Shown here piece by piece: positions 6,713 through 15,042 of a DNA stretch of 42,170 nucleotides (positions are counted from its first letter, which is position 1; each line of letters starts with the position of its first letter). The DNA comes from Ameyamaea chiangmaiensis (GTDB taxonomy: Bacteria; Pseudomonadota; Alphaproteobacteria; Acetobacterales; Acetobacteraceae). A program made the translations under genes and the position numbers. The notes under the pieces were generated by a model. That model was not told the origin of the DNA. It was given only the letters and a program-made list of their open reading frames with translations, and searched no databases. The stretch is from positions 1 through 42,170 of the forward strand of contig NZ_JABXXR010000014.1 in NCBI RefSeq assembly GCF_013376175.1, written 5' to 3'.

Positions 6713-7039
6713 TCAGTCGCCGCGCCGCCCGTTGGGGCGGGACCAAATCAGCGAGAAGGTGTCTTCGCCTTCGTCGTCGAAGAGGTTGGCGTAGATCGGG
6801 GCGTTGAAGCTCGGATCGTCGAGCTTGAGGCCCAGATAGTCCCGGCCCTCGTTGGAGCGCTTGGACCAGGCGGCGCCGATCTCGGCGCGGCCGACCAGGA
6901 CCCGGTGGCTAGGGGCGTTCTCGCCGGTGGCGCGCTGGTCGGGGACGATGCGCACGTTCTTGGCCTGGACGCTGAGGGTGACGATGTCGCCGGTGAACTC
7001 GTTCGAGCCGGTCTTCTTGAAGGTGCCGATGGTCGCCAT
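6713..7039 (-). CDS. DUF736 family protein (second copy)
   Basis: 108 aa from the ATG at 7037-7039, chosen because GGAGA lies at good distance upstream and because family members begin MATIGTFKKTGSNEFTG; the frame extends further upstream without a better start. Conserved segments: LSVQAKNVRIVP, SHRVLVGRAEIGAAW, GRDYLGLKLDDPSFNAPIYANLF. This is the more typical DUF736 copy; the first copy (1169-1519) is diverged. It has its own leader with a conserved hairpin shared with the DUF2493 gene and a strong hairpin behind it, so it is probably a single-gene unit. Function of the family is unknown. Confidence 0.9.
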   Translation of the reverse strand: MATIGTFKKTGSNEFTGDIVTLSVQAKNVRIVPDQRATGENAPSHRVLVGRAEIGAAWSKRSNEGRDYLGLKLDDPSFNAPIYANLFDDEGEDTFSLIWSRPNGRRGD

Positions 7040-7075
7040 TGTAAGTCTCCGTTTTCCGTTCCCGAGCCCGCACCA

Positions 7076-7300
7076 TTGCGGCCTCGATGGCGATCGGCAG
7101 GCCGGAGGCGATCGACGGCGCACCCCGAAGGGGCCTGACAGCTAAGGAGGGCTTTCTTGTCTCGCGAGGAATGACGGCGCAGCCGGCAGGGGAAGAAAGT
7201 TTGACGCGGCTGTTGCGGCATAGGCGATCGAGGCGAAGCCGGCCTTCGGCCAGATCAGGCCATTGAAGAGGCCGTTTGGAGCGGTCGAGGCACGGTCAGA
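7076..7300 (-). promoter_or_regulatory. Structured leader, copy A (upstream of DUF736)
   Basis: This stretch resembles 10195-10395 upstream of the DUF2493 gene. Shared landmarks on the plus strand are GCGGCCT, ATGGCGA, GCTAAGG, CTCGCGA and GCCGGC. The core is a hairpin whose outer stem is CTTTCTT (7152-7158) with AAGAAAG (7193-7199), extended by three G-T pairs, with an inner stem CGGC/GCCG at 7175-7185. The rest of the gap 7300-7601 holds nothing I can support as a gene; its open frames look like chance frames in GC-rich DNA. Confidence 0.55.
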
Positions 7301-7601
7301 TAACGGAGAAGATGGCGGCCGTCCCGCAACGGCAAACGGCGCCACGGCATGCTCACCGACTTCGTCTCCTCCCGACAGGCCGACGCTGCAGCATCCTGGC
7401 TTTCCACCGCCGCCACCGAGATCGCCCTGCCGACGTCCGGTGCCCGCCAAGACACGGCTCTGCTCCCGCAGCGCTCCAAGGAGGACCGCCTTTTCCGGAC
7501 CAGCGTCGATCCGCGTCGCACACGCCCATCGTACCAGCATCAGACGACGGGAGCGACCACGGCCACGGCTGCCCTGATCCTCCTGACGGCGATGACGAAG
7601 A

Positions 7602-8045
7602 TCAGGCCCGTGCAAGGTCCCGGCCGGACGGGGCAGGAGCCGTCGCCATTCCAGCGACCCGCACGAAGGCGGTGATGCCGACCGCGACCGCGCCGATGAC
7701 GGAGAAGGTGATCTGCCACGAGTCGGACGGCATAAGGTGCTGCACGATGCCATGGGTGGCATGGAAGCCGGCGATCGCCGCAGGCGCGACGAAGGCTGCG
7801 GCCACGATCAGCTTCAACCACATCGGCCGGACGAAGGTGATGAGCAGATGGCCGGCGGCGAGCGTGATCGCCGCCGCGACGGCGCCGACCAGGATGGCGC
7901 CCGGGATGCCGGCGCCCGTATCGTGCGCCCAAGTGCCCGCGGTCACGCCGACGAACGCCGGCAGCGCGAAGACGGCCAGCGTGAACAGCAGCCAGCAAAG
8001 CAGGCCTATCGCTGCGACGGATGCAAGTATTGCGAGGATGATCAT
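7602..8045 (-). CDS. Four-helix membrane protein of unknown function
   Basis: 147 aa. Four hydrophobic segments are visible at about 4-34, 49-71, 77-98 and 112-133, separated by short polar loops; the N-terminus MIILAILASVAAIGLLCWLLF is itself a membrane anchor. I do not recognise a named family, but similar small membrane proteins occur in this backbone between DUF736 and DUF2493. A TATACT box on the minus strand (8117 to 8112) could be its -10 box. The frame ends with a polar tail (APAPSGRDLARA). Confidence 0.7.
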   Translation of the reverse strand: MIILAILASVAAIGLLCWLLFTLAVFALPAFVGVTAGTWAHDTGAGIPGAILVGAVAAAITLAAGHLLITFVRPMWLKLIVAAAFVAPAAIAGFHATHGIVQHLMPSDSWQITFSVIGAVAVGITAFVRVAGMATAPAPSGRDLARA

Positions 8046-8137
8046 GGCGGTGGTCTCCGTTTGGACAAGGTCTGACGGTCGCGCCTTCCACCACCACCAC
8101 GGCGCGGCTCAAGTATAGCGCAAGAGCGCGTGTGCCG

Positions 8138-8167
8138 GGAGCGGAAATCAGCGGCGATTTCCGCTCC
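8138..8167. terminator. Perfect 12-bp hairpin between two small genes
   Basis: GGAGCGGAAATC (8138-8149) and GATTTCCGCTCC (8156-8167) pair over 12 bp around a 6-nt loop. It lies 19 bp after the stop of the 55-aa gene on the minus strand and may end or punctuate its transcript. No U-tract follows. Confidence 0.55.
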
Positions 8168-8186
8168 TGCGACCGGGTCGCCCCGG

Positions 8187-8354
8187 TCAAGGAGCGAAGG
8201 GGTCGATCTCATGGACGATGGCGGCGATGTCGCCGTCATATTCGCTGGCGGGCGTGACCGACAGGGTTCCGTCGCCAGCCTGGAAGATGATGATGGCGGC
8301 CATTAGCGTGGTGGCGAGGCTGAAGGCGAAGGCGTGGGCGTCGTTGAGGGACAT
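8187..8354 (-). CDS. Small protein, 55 aa, one hydrophobic segment
   Basis: Starts at the ATG 8352-8354 with AGGAG upstream; a longer frame upstream lacks a good start. The peptide MSLNDAHAFAFSLATTLMAA continues with a hydrophobic stretch to about residue 25 and an acidic C-terminal half (SEYDGDIAAIVHEIDPFAP). It could be a single-pass membrane peptide. I do not recognise it. A strong hairpin follows the stop, which supports a real short transcript. The 218 bp upstream (8355-8572) shows no other gene. Confidence 0.55.
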   Translation of the reverse strand: MSLNDAHAFAFSLATTLMAAIIIFQAGDGTLSVTPASEYDGDIAAIVHEIDPFAP

Positions 8355-8572
8355 CGATCCGGCTCCTGTTCGAGCGGAGGACCATCCCCCGCTGACAGGC
8401 GCCCGATGTGTCGGGCTGAGCGCTGCAATCACCGCGCAGGCGAAGCCGCAGCGGCGGCATGCTCGCATAGCCGACCCTTCACGGGTTGATGGCGTCAAGC
8501 GATCAGTCTGACCAAGGATCAGCGCAGAAAAGCGGGGGTGGTGCTCGGCGGCGAGAGCCGTTCAAGTTCCGA

Positions 8573-9244
8573 TCAGGCAAGGAGAGCCGAACTGCGCCCA
8601 ACCGGAGCGTTGGCGATGAAATCCCTGTAGGCGTAGTTGATGAGGTCGCGGACCAGTTCGAGCAGACCGCCGACCGGCAGACCGTCGAACGGATCGCCAT
8701 GGGCCATGCCGTTGCGACGCTGGCTCAGGCTGGGCGTCGACGCGCCGGTGACAAAGCCGATCGCGGTGCCGCCGGTGCGGACGATCATCGGGATGTGCGC
8801 GTCGTCGAGGCCGTCGACATCGACCATATGCTCCAGCAGCGCGGCGAAGGAGCGCTTCTTCTTCGAAATCTTGTCGCCGTATCGATCCATCACCGTGAGC
8901 TCCAGGGCGATGAGCGCGGCGAGCTCGCCGGCCTTCAGCACGTCGAGATCGATCCAGCCGAGAAGATAGAGCGCCTGCGCTCGCCGGAATTTGAGCTGGA
9001 TGATGTCGGGTATGCGCGCGTCGATGCCGAGGCCGACGATGAACCGTCGCCATTCGTCGGGCTCGTTGAACTGGATCATTCCGCCAGGCAACCCGGGCGA
9101 TGGCCATGCGATGATCAGCGGCGCGTCACGCGCGGCGAGTTGAATGTGGTCAAGGTCCAGATGCGCCTCCTGTCGGCAAATGCTTAGTGTTTCTACCGAC
9201 AATACCAGATCGCGGTCAGTCGTTTGAAGTCGTGCGGCGCTCAC
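8573..9244 (-). CDS. Hypothetical protein, coupled to DUF2493
   Basis: 223 aa with a GTG start (9242-9244) overlapping the DUF2493 stop in a GTGA, so it is translated by coupling. No signal peptide or membrane segment. The middle (about 80-135) is helical and rich in Leu/Ala (RRAQALYLLGWIDLDVLKAGELAALIALELTVMDRYG), reminiscent of HEPN or DUF4145-like helical folds, but I cannot see the R-x4-6-H motif. A later segment reads HIPMIVRTGGTAIGFVTGAS. No function is proposed. Confidence 0.65.
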   Translation of the reverse strand: MSAARLQTTDRDLVLSVETLSICRQEAHLDLDHIQLAARDAPLIIAWPSPGLPGGMIQFNEPDEWRRFIVGLGIDARIPDIIQLKFRRAQALYLLGWIDLDVLKAGELAALIALELTVMDRYGDKISKKKRSFAALLEHMVDVDGLDDAHIPMIVRTGGTAIGFVTGASTPSLSQRRNGMAHGDPFDGLPVGGLLELVRDLINYAYRDFIANAPVGRSSALLA

Positions 9245-10164
9245 GCGCCGCCGAACTTCCAGACTGGGATGCCGAGCTTCTTGGCCTTGTCGGCGAGGTT
9301 GTCGTGGATGCCGGTGCCCGGGAAGTGCATCACGCCCTTCGGCACGATCTCCAGGATCTCGTCGTTGCGCTTGAAGGGTGCTGCCCGGCCGTGCTTCGTC
9401 CAGTCGGGCGCGAAGCCGATCTGCGGGATGTTGCGATTCTTTGCCCAGAGCGAGGCGATCTTCTCGGCGCCCTTCGGCGATTTGCCGTGGATCAGCACCA
9501 TGTCGGGGTGCTTCTCGCGGACCTGATCGAGCTTGGCCCAGATCAGCCGGTGGTCATCGAAGTCGAGCCCACCGGTGACGACGATCTTCGGGCCAGGCGG
9601 CAGGAGTACCTCCTGGTCTGCGCGCTTCTTCGCCATCAGGAAGTCGCGGCTGTCGATCATCGCCGAGGTGAGATTGCGATGGTTGACCTTCGATCCGCTG
9701 CGTGGAAGCCAAGTCTTTCCGACGTGGCGCTCGTAGTGTTCCGCGGCTTGGTCGCGCATTAGCTCGAAGGCGTTCTGGCGCTCGATCAGCGTCATGCCCT
9801 CGGCGATCAAGCGCTCCAGTTCGACGGATTTGACCTCGCTGCCGTCCTGTTCGCGCTGCCCCCGCTTCTGGGCCTGCTCGTTGTCGTCCAGTTCCCGGCC
9901 GATCCGGTCGGTGGCGCGGTGGAAGACGTTGACGGTCGACCAGAGGAGATCGTCGAGGTCGGGTTCGAGGCGCGTGTCCTCCAGGGTGCCGATCAGGGCG
10001 TCGAAGATGTCGGCGACAGCGCCCGCGACCTGGTTGCCGTCGGGCAGTAGCCGCTGGTCGGGCTCGTCGGTGAAGGGTCGGTAGCCGTGGAGCTGGAGTT
10101 CGTTGAGGACATGGTCGGTGGGTGAGGATTCGTGGTGCGGTTCGTAGTCGTCGTGATCGCGCAT
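9241..10164 (-). CDS. DUF2493 protein with SLOG-like C-terminal domain
   Basis: 307 aa from the ATG at 10162-10164. The first 200 residues are polar and helical (EDTRLEPDLDDLLWSTVNVFHRATDRIGREL). The C-terminal domain from about 205 begins KIVVTGGLDFDDHRLIWAKLDQV, then MVLIHGKSPKGAEKIASLWAKNR and the end PVWKFGGA. That is DUF2493/YspA, a Rossmann-like fold of the SLOG superfamily, which binds nucleotides or nucleotide-like ligands. It is common in leading regions of alphaproteobacterial elements but its role there is unknown. It has a structured leader (10195-10395) and is coupled to the 223-aa gene behind it. Confidence 0.88.
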   Translation of the reverse strand: MRDHDDYEPHHESSPTDHVLNELQLHGYRPFTDEPDQRLLPDGNQVAGAVADIFDALIGTLEDTRLEPDLDDLLWSTVNVFHRATDRIGRELDDNEQAQKRGQREQDGSEVKSVELERLIAEGMTLIERQNAFELMRDQAAEHYERHVGKTWLPRSGSKVNHRNLTSAMIDSRDFLMAKKRADQEVLLPPGPKIVVTGGLDFDDHRLIWAKLDQVREKHPDMVLIHGKSPKGAEKIASLWAKNRNIPQIGFAPDWTKHGRAAPFKRNDEILEIVPKGVMHFPGTGIHDNLADKAKKLGIPVWKFGGA

Positions 10165-10194
10165 GGGATGCTCCGTCGGTTGGACCGCGACCGT

Positions 10195-10395
10195 CGCGGC
10201 CTTCATGGCGACGAAGCCCACGGGCCGGACGGCCGGGCACCCGGAGCGCGAGCGCAGGGCTCGATGGCTAAGGCCGGCTATTTTGCCTCGCGATGGAAAG
10301 CGGCCGTCAGGCCGCGCCGGAAAATAGTCGGCCGCCGCCATTGCCCGGCTGGCCGGCTTGTGGGCCGATCGCCCACTCGAAGGCCGAGGCGCGGT
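10195..10395 (-). promoter_or_regulatory. Structured leader, copy B (upstream of DUF2493)
   Basis: Homologous by eye to 7076-7300. The outer stem GGCCGGCTATTTT (10272-10284) pairs with AAAATAGTCGGCC (10321-10333) over 13 positions with one G-T pair; an inner stem GCGGCC/GGCCGC (10300-10305, 10310-10315) closes a GTCA loop. Compared with copy A the outer stem differs at two base pairs, both compensated. It occupies the 297-bp gap between the DUF2493 start and the Toprim stop, where I see no gene. Confidence 0.6.
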
Positions 10396-10461
10396 CCCCC
10401 TCCGACGGATTGACGCATCCTCCGGGCACGGCGCCGAACCGCAGGCCCGTTCTCCTGCCGG

Positions 10462-11496
10462 CTATGCCGCCAACGCCATGAAGCGCGCGACGTCCTGCGG
10501 TGCGACCTGCAACCGGGCTTCCATGCGCAGTGCGTCCAGGCCGAGGGTGCACAGATCCTCGTTGAAGTCGCCCAGCTCCGGCGAGATGACAATCGCCTCG
10601 ATCCCGGCCGCTTTCGCCCGTTTGATCAAGCTATCGCGCGCCCCGTCGCCGGCCGGATCGTTGTCGCGGACGATGTAGAGCCGCCGCAGCGTGTCGGGGA
10701 ACAGGATGGCGGCGAGATGCGCCGCTGAGAGCGCCGCCAGCATCGGCATGTCGGGAAGGACCTGACGGAGCGACAGGACGGTCTCGATGCCTTCGCCGGC
10801 CGCCATCACCTCGCCGCCGATGCCGAAGCGCACAGCGTTGCCGAGAAGATCGCCCATTGCCCGCCTCGGCGTGTCGATCGGCGCCTTGTCGTGGCGGCGG
10901 GGATCGAGCCAGGTGCGATGCGCCCCGGTGATCCTCCCGTCGAGGTCGGTGACTTCAGCGATCATCGCCGGCCAGGTCTCGGTTGGCGAATGCTCGTCGG
11001 ATCGATAGTAGCAACGCGGGTGGAAATGCAGGCTTCCGGTTCCGCGTAAATCCGTAATGCCGCGTTCCCGTAAATACGCCTGTACGAGCGTGCCGTAGAT
11101 CGGCTGCGACATGCGAACCAGCCGGCGCGCCGCTTCGGGCGAGCCATGCGGCGCCGGGCTTTGCCGCTGGCGCTCGCGAGGTTCCGGCTCCGGTGGCGGC
11201 ATGCTGAGGAACGTCCGGGCCTCGTCGGCGACGTCCTTGAAGTCGATGAGGCCGCAGCTTTCGCGGATGACGTCGAGGAGATCGCCATGCTCGCCGGTCG
11301 CCGCGTCGGTCCATTTGCCGGCTAGGCCCTTTGGCGAGTCCTTCAGCCGGATATACATCGAGCGGCCCGGAGTGTTGCGGACGTCGCCCACCAGCCAGTA
11401 GCCGCCTTCGCGACGACCGCTGGAGAGATAGTGCCGGCACACCGCCTCGGCACGATCGGCGAGACGGCGTGCAAGATCATGCGGATTTTGCGCCAT
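10462..11496 (-). CDS. Toprim-domain primase-like protein
   Basis: 344 aa. The N-terminal part carries a DUF7146-type zinc-less primase-associated region (GGYWLVGDVRNTPGRSMYIRL, then WTDAATGEHGDLLDVIRES near 62-80). The Toprim domain lies at about 225-320: MAAGEGIETVLSL with the catalytic Glu (E235/E238) and YIVRDNDPAGDGA with D278 and D280. Such proteins are used to prime synthesis of the complementary strand of mobile DNA and are usual in the leading region. It follows the parB-like gene with a terminator hairpin between them, and starts at an ATG at 11494-11496. Confidence 0.88.
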   Translation of the reverse strand: MAQNPHDLARRLADRAEAVCRHYLSSGRREGGYWLVGDVRNTPGRSMYIRLKDSPKGLAGKWTDAATGEHGDLLDVIRESCGLIDFKDVADEARTFLSMPPPEPEPRERQRQSPAPHGSPEAARRLVRMSQPIYGTLVQAYLRERGITDLRGTGSLHFHPRCYYRSDEHSPTETWPAMIAEVTDLDGRITGAHRTWLDPRRHDKAPIDTPRRAMGDLLGNAVRFGIGGEVMAAGEGIETVLSLRQVLPDMPMLAALSAAHLAAILFPDTLRRLYIVRDNDPAGDGARDSLIKRAKAAGIEAIVISPELGDFNEDLCTLGLDALRMEARLQVAPQDVARFMALAA

Positions 11497-11516
11497 GGTC
11501 GTTTCCCATGCGAAAA

Positions 11517-11538
11517 GGCCCGCCGTCGCCGGCGGGCC
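11517..11538 (-). terminator. Rho-independent terminator of the parB-like gene
   Basis: On the minus strand GGCCCGCCG pairs with CGGCGGGCC over 9 bp (11538-11530 with 11525-11517), loop of 4, followed directly by TTTTCGC. It lies 21 bp after the parB-like stop and 20 bp before the Toprim start, so it separates these genes. Confidence 0.65.
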
Positions 11539-11559
11539 AGTCTCGCAAGTCGTTGACGG

Positions 11560-13668
11560 TTATTCGGCCGCGACCGCGTGGGCAATGTCGTCGGCCACTC
11601 CATTCTCTGCGAACGGCTCGTTTTCGGCCATGGCCGTTTCGCCGCCGATTGCCGTCGATTGTTCGATCGCCTCGACAGACTCGGCGGTCACAACGGATTC
11701 GACATTCGACGCGCTCCGATCGGCGGTGCGAAGCGGTTCAGGCAACCAGCCGGTATCGTCGAGCAGCGTCTGTGCTTCCGCTGCCATGTCGCCCTTCTTC
11801 AGATGCTCGATCCGATCGGCGGCGCGTTGGCCCTTCGCCTGGGAAACCGCCTGAAGGATGCGGGCCTTCGTCACCCGGCCGAGGAAGTTGTCCACGGTCG
11901 GCTTCCACCCGGCTGCCGCCATGTCGAGGTCGACCGCCTGCGCCAGCCGGTCGGCATGGGCGGCCGCACGGGGTCGCCGGTTCCAGGGCTCGTACACCGC
12001 GTTGACCGAAAGGCTGACGATGTGGGCGAACAGGCCTGCCTGGCTGTCGCCGTCCCATTCCTGCAGCGCATCCCAGAGATCGGCCGATTCCTTGGGAAGC
12101 GCCTTCGACCAGCTTTCGTGCCGCACGCGGATCGCCTCGGCCGACACGCTGTCGTTGAGCCCCGGCGCCTGCGTCCCGAAGCTGACGCTCTTCAGGTCCA
12201 GCTCGAGGCAGCTATCCGAGCCGTAGTGGTAGAAGGTCTTCAGCGTCAGAACGTGCAGGGCCGCGACGAAGGCGACGTCCGGTCGCTCGCCGAGGGCGTT
12301 GCGCAGGCCGAGCGTCAGATGCGAGGTCAGCTCGGTCATCAGGCGGTCGGACATGGGGGAGAGACCCTCGTCCTCCTCCGGCTCGGCGTCTGGCTCCGCC
12401 GTCATGACGGCCTCGTCGCCCTCATAGCTGGCGGCCATCGCGCGTTCATCGTCGCCGTCCGCGTCCGGCTCGGACGTAGGCTGGGCCGCCAATTCGTCTT
12501 CCGGTCGGACATAGCCCCGCTCGATGCGAAGCTGGCCATCAGCGCCGATGCTGATGAAGGTGCCGGCACGCACGATCTCGGTGGCGTCGAACACGACGGG
12601 TCGGTCGTCAAAGCCCTCGATCAGCGTCTCCAGCTCCGACAGGCGCTCATCCACCTCGTCCGGCAGTTCGTCGGCGTCCTGGTATTCCTCGGACAGCCGG
12701 TCGAACTCGGCCTGGAGCGCATCGCGGCTCGCTTCCTCCTCGGCCGACAGTGGAACGGCCTCGCCGCGAAGCTGGCGCAGGCCGAAGGCGTGCCCGTAAG
12801 CAAAGTCGGGCGCGACCTCGATCCACTTCCAGCCTTCGGCGGCGATCGCTTCGGCGTCCGCCTTCAGCTTGTCGGCCACCATCTGGTCGACCAGCGGGAC
12901 ATCCTGCAGCCAGCCACCATCGTCGCCCTGGAACAGGTCGCGCAGCACCGTGCCGCCCGCCGCGACATAGGCGTCGACGCCGATGAACTGCGCACGTTTG
13001 TCCGATGCGCGGACCGCGCCTTCGGTCAGCATCCGGCGGATGACATAGGGCTGCTTGTCGTACGAGACCTTCAGGCGCTCGAAGACCTGCTCCTGGCGCT
13101 CATGGTCGCCCGAGACGGTGAAGGCCATGAGCTGGTCGAGCGTCATGCCGTCTTCGGCATAAACGTCGAGCAACGCCGGGGAGACCGAGGCCAGCTTCAG
13201 GCGCTGCTTCACCACGTTGACCGAGACGAAGAACGCGGCAGCGATCTCTTCCTCGGACTGCCCCTTCTCGCGTAGAGCCAGGAAGGCCCGGAACTGGTCG
13301 AGAGGGTGCAACGGCGCGCGCTGGACATTCTCGGCGAGCGAGTCCTCCTCGGCGATGCCGCTGTCGCGGACGATGCACGGCACCGGCGCGGTCTTGGCGA
13401 GACGCTTCTGCTTCACGAGCAGCTCCAGCGCCCGGAACCGGCGGCCACCAGCCGGAATCTCGAACATGCCGGTCTCGACGCCGGCCTGATCGACGACCGC
13501 GCGCACGCTGAGGCCCTGCAACAGGCCGCGGCGGGCGATGTCGTCGGCCAGCTCCTCGATCGAGACGCCGGCCTTCACCCGCCGGACGTTCGACTGGGAG
13601 AGCAAGAGCTTGTTGAAGGGAATGTCGCGCGAGGGCGAGAGGGTGATCTTCTGAACAGTGGTAGCCAT
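11560..13668 (-). CDS. Large ParB/RepB-family nuclease-like protein
   Basis: 702 aa from the ATG at 13666-13668; a start 16 codons upstream is possible but weak. The N-terminal ParB domain (about 10-110) has SQSNVRR, ELADDIARRGLLQGLSV, the Arg-rich PAGGRRFRALELL box and ENVQRAPLHPLDQFRAF, followed by an HTH (EEEIAAAFFVSVNVVKQRLKLA). A long acidic middle (about 330-460) and an extra C-terminal domain make it twice the length of chromosomal ParB. Such long ParB-like proteins are typical of alphaproteobacterial conjugative elements; some ParB relatives are CTP-dependent clamps or nucleases. It is distant from the parA gene and has a leader shared with DUF932, so it is probably not the ParA partner. 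Confidence 0.85.
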   Translation of the reverse strand: MATTVQKITLSPSRDIPFNKLLLSQSNVRRVKAGVSIEELADDIARRGLLQGLSVRAVVDQAGVETGMFEIPAGGRRFRALELLVKQKRLAKTAPVPCIVRDSGIAEEDSLAENVQRAPLHPLDQFRAFLALREKGQSEEEIAAAFFVSVNVVKQRLKLASVSPALLDVYAEDGMTLDQLMAFTVSGDHERQEQVFERLKVSYDKQPYVIRRMLTEGAVRASDKRAQFIGVDAYVAAGGTVLRDLFQGDDGGWLQDVPLVDQMVADKLKADAEAIAAEGWKWIEVAPDFAYGHAFGLRQLRGEAVPLSAEEEASRDALQAEFDRLSEEYQDADELPDEVDERLSELETLIEGFDDRPVVFDATEIVRAGTFISIGADGQLRIERGYVRPEDELAAQPTSEPDADGDDERAMAASYEGDEAVMTAEPDAEPEEDEGLSPMSDRLMTELTSHLTLGLRNALGERPDVAFVAALHVLTLKTFYHYGSDSCLELDLKSVSFGTQAPGLNDSVSAEAIRVRHESWSKALPKESADLWDALQEWDGDSQAGLFAHIVSLSVNAVYEPWNRRPRAAAHADRLAQAVDLDMAAAGWKPTVDNFLGRVTKARILQAVSQAKGQRAADRIEHLKKGDMAAEAQTLLDDTGWLPEPLRTADRSASNVESVVTAESVEAIEQSTAIGGETAMAENEPFAENGVADDIAHAVAAE

Positions 13669-13676
13669 CGGGATGT

Positions 13677-13769
13677 ACTCCGCGACGAGCGCCGAAAGCC
13701 TCTCTCTCGGCATCAACTCGTCACGAAGCGCAGCGCCGCCCTCTCACTCTGGAGGGCAGCGCCGCAGAA
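13677..13769 (-). promoter_or_regulatory. Conserved leader of the parB-like gene
   Basis: Shares with 15043-15146 (upstream of DUF932) the plus-strand blocks GCCTCTC (13698-13704), TCAACTCGTCACG (13713-13725), CTCTCACTCT (13741-13750) and GCAGAA (13764-13769). The second and third block are 15 nt apart in both copies, and the second lies 44 nt from the start codon. Stems GCCGA/TCGGC (13691, 13707) and GCCCTC/GAGGGC (13738, 13752) can form. The remaining gap to 13840 shows no gene. Confidence 0.55.
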
Positions 13770-13840
13770 CCGACGATCAGGAAAGACGGAAAGGCACCAA
13801 GCCGGAGACACGCCCTTCCGTATCTGCGGCTTTCCGGGAG

Positions 13841-15037
13841 TCAGGCCGCCCGCTCGAGCAGCTTCTTGGCGCGCGCCTCGAGATCGAGTCGCGCGTCCTG
13901 CTGGGTCTTGTCGCGCGCGACCGCGGTGATGCCCTGGACGAAGTCGAACACGCTCTCGGGCTTGCGGCCTTCTTCGGCCAGCACCGTCTCGATGATCTTC
14001 GCCGTCTCGGTCTTCGAGAACCCACGCTTGCGCAGGAAGTCGCTGCGATCCTCGTCGCTACGCGCCACGATCTTCTCGCGCGCCGCCTTGATGCCGTTGA
14101 CGAAGGGGAGCGGCGAGGAGTTGGCAAAGCGGGTCAGCGCTGGCGCGGCCTCATGTGCAAAACGCGAGGCGGCGTATTTCGAGTGGCGGATGATGATCTC
14201 CTCGAAATCCTCGACGCCCCAGAGATTTCGGTTCTGGCAAACGGCGCGGAGATAGAAGCTCGCCATGCCGAGCGTCTTAGCGCCCACCTCGGAATTCCAG
14301 CAGTAGAAGCCGCGGAAGTAGAGGTCGGGCGAACCGTCGGGCAGCCGGCCGGCCTCGATGGGGTTAAGGTCGTCGACCAGGAATAGGAAGACATCGCGGT
14401 CAGACGCGTAGAGCGTGGTCGTGTCCTGGGTGATATCGACGCGCGGGTTGTAGATGCCGGTCGACCAGTCGAGCACGCCCGGCACCTTCCAGCGGGTGTC
14501 GCCCGTGCCGTTGCCGGCGATGCGCTGCACGGCCGCGACCAGCTCATGGTCGAAGATGCGGCCGTAGTCGGGTCCGGTGACGGCGCGCAGCTCGACGCGA
14601 CCGTCTTCGATCTCGAGCGTCTTCACCTGCTCGGCGCGATGGGAGGTCAGCCCATATTGCAGGTTGATCCCGGCCAGTGGCGCCGGAAGCTGCCGGAGGT
14701 AAGCGGCCGGTGCGCCGACCAAACCAGCGAGCTGTCCGAAGCTCCAATGCGTCGGCGCGATCGGCGTGTCAGACCCGGGCAGCATTAGTGCCAGGCGTTC
14801 GGCATCGTCGCGGCTCGCCTCGACCCGGATTGCCGCGCTTTCGACAGTTCGGGTACGGCTCCGCTCGGTCCGGCCATGGACGGCGGCATAGAGGTCCGAC
14901 AGGGACAGGTAACGCTCGTCCGCCGGTCGCGAGAACCATTCCGACGATACCCGGCTGATCCGCTCGCCGCGGCTCAGATCCACCTTATAGCCGCTAGCGC
15001 GGTCGCGAGCGGCATCCAGAATCTCCACATGGGTCAT
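13841..15037 (-). CDS. DUF932 family protein (phage/plasmid DUF945-like)
   Basis: 398 aa. It matches DUF932: THWSFGQLAGLVGAPAAYLRQLPAPLAGINLQYGL near 97-131, RAVTGPDYGRIFDHELVAAV near 152-171, and later GFYCWNSEVGAKTLGMASFYLRAVCQNRNLWG. The family is found on plasmids and phages and is often encoded early in transfer; its biochemical role is not settled. It stands first in the minus-strand backbone block and carries the same leader architecture as the parB-like gene, suggesting both are switched on together. Confidence 0.9.
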   Translation of the reverse strand: MTHVEILDAARDRASGYKVDLSRGERISRVSSEWFSRPADERYLSLSDLYAAVHGRTERSRTRTVESAAIRVEASRDDAERLALMLPGSDTPIAPTHWSFGQLAGLVGAPAAYLRQLPAPLAGINLQYGLTSHRAEQVKTLEIEDGRVELRAVTGPDYGRIFDHELVAAVQRIAGNGTGDTRWKVPGVLDWSTGIYNPRVDITQDTTTLYASDRDVFLFLVDDLNPIEAGRLPDGSPDLYFRGFYCWNSEVGAKTLGMASFYLRAVCQNRNLWGVEDFEEIIIRHSKYAASRFAHEAAPALTRFANSSPLPFVNGIKAAREKIVARSDEDRSDFLRKRGFSKTETAKIIETVLAEEGRKPESVFDFVQGITAVARDKTQQDARLDLEARAKKLLERAA

Positions 15038-15042
15038 GGCTA

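Noticed and set aside
7142-8118. Long frames on both strands in the gap between DUF736 and the membrane protein
   Set aside because: Translations are low-complexity Arg/Ser/Pro/Ala without motifs, and the left part overlaps the structured leader shared with the DUF2493 gene.
8479-8500. CACGGGTTGATGG resembles one block of the parB-like/DUF932 leaders
   Set aside because: It is in the opposite orientation to the genes, lacks the second block at the right distance, and can be chance.
10307-10592. Small minus-strand frames across the DUF2493 leader and Toprim gene end
   Set aside because: They lack ribosome sites and overlap the structured leader; the similarity with copy A is better explained by conserved nucleotide structure.
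11578-13275. Plus-strand frame of 565 codons antisense to the parB-like gene
   Set aside because: The minus-strand frame has clear ParB motifs; the antisense frame has none.
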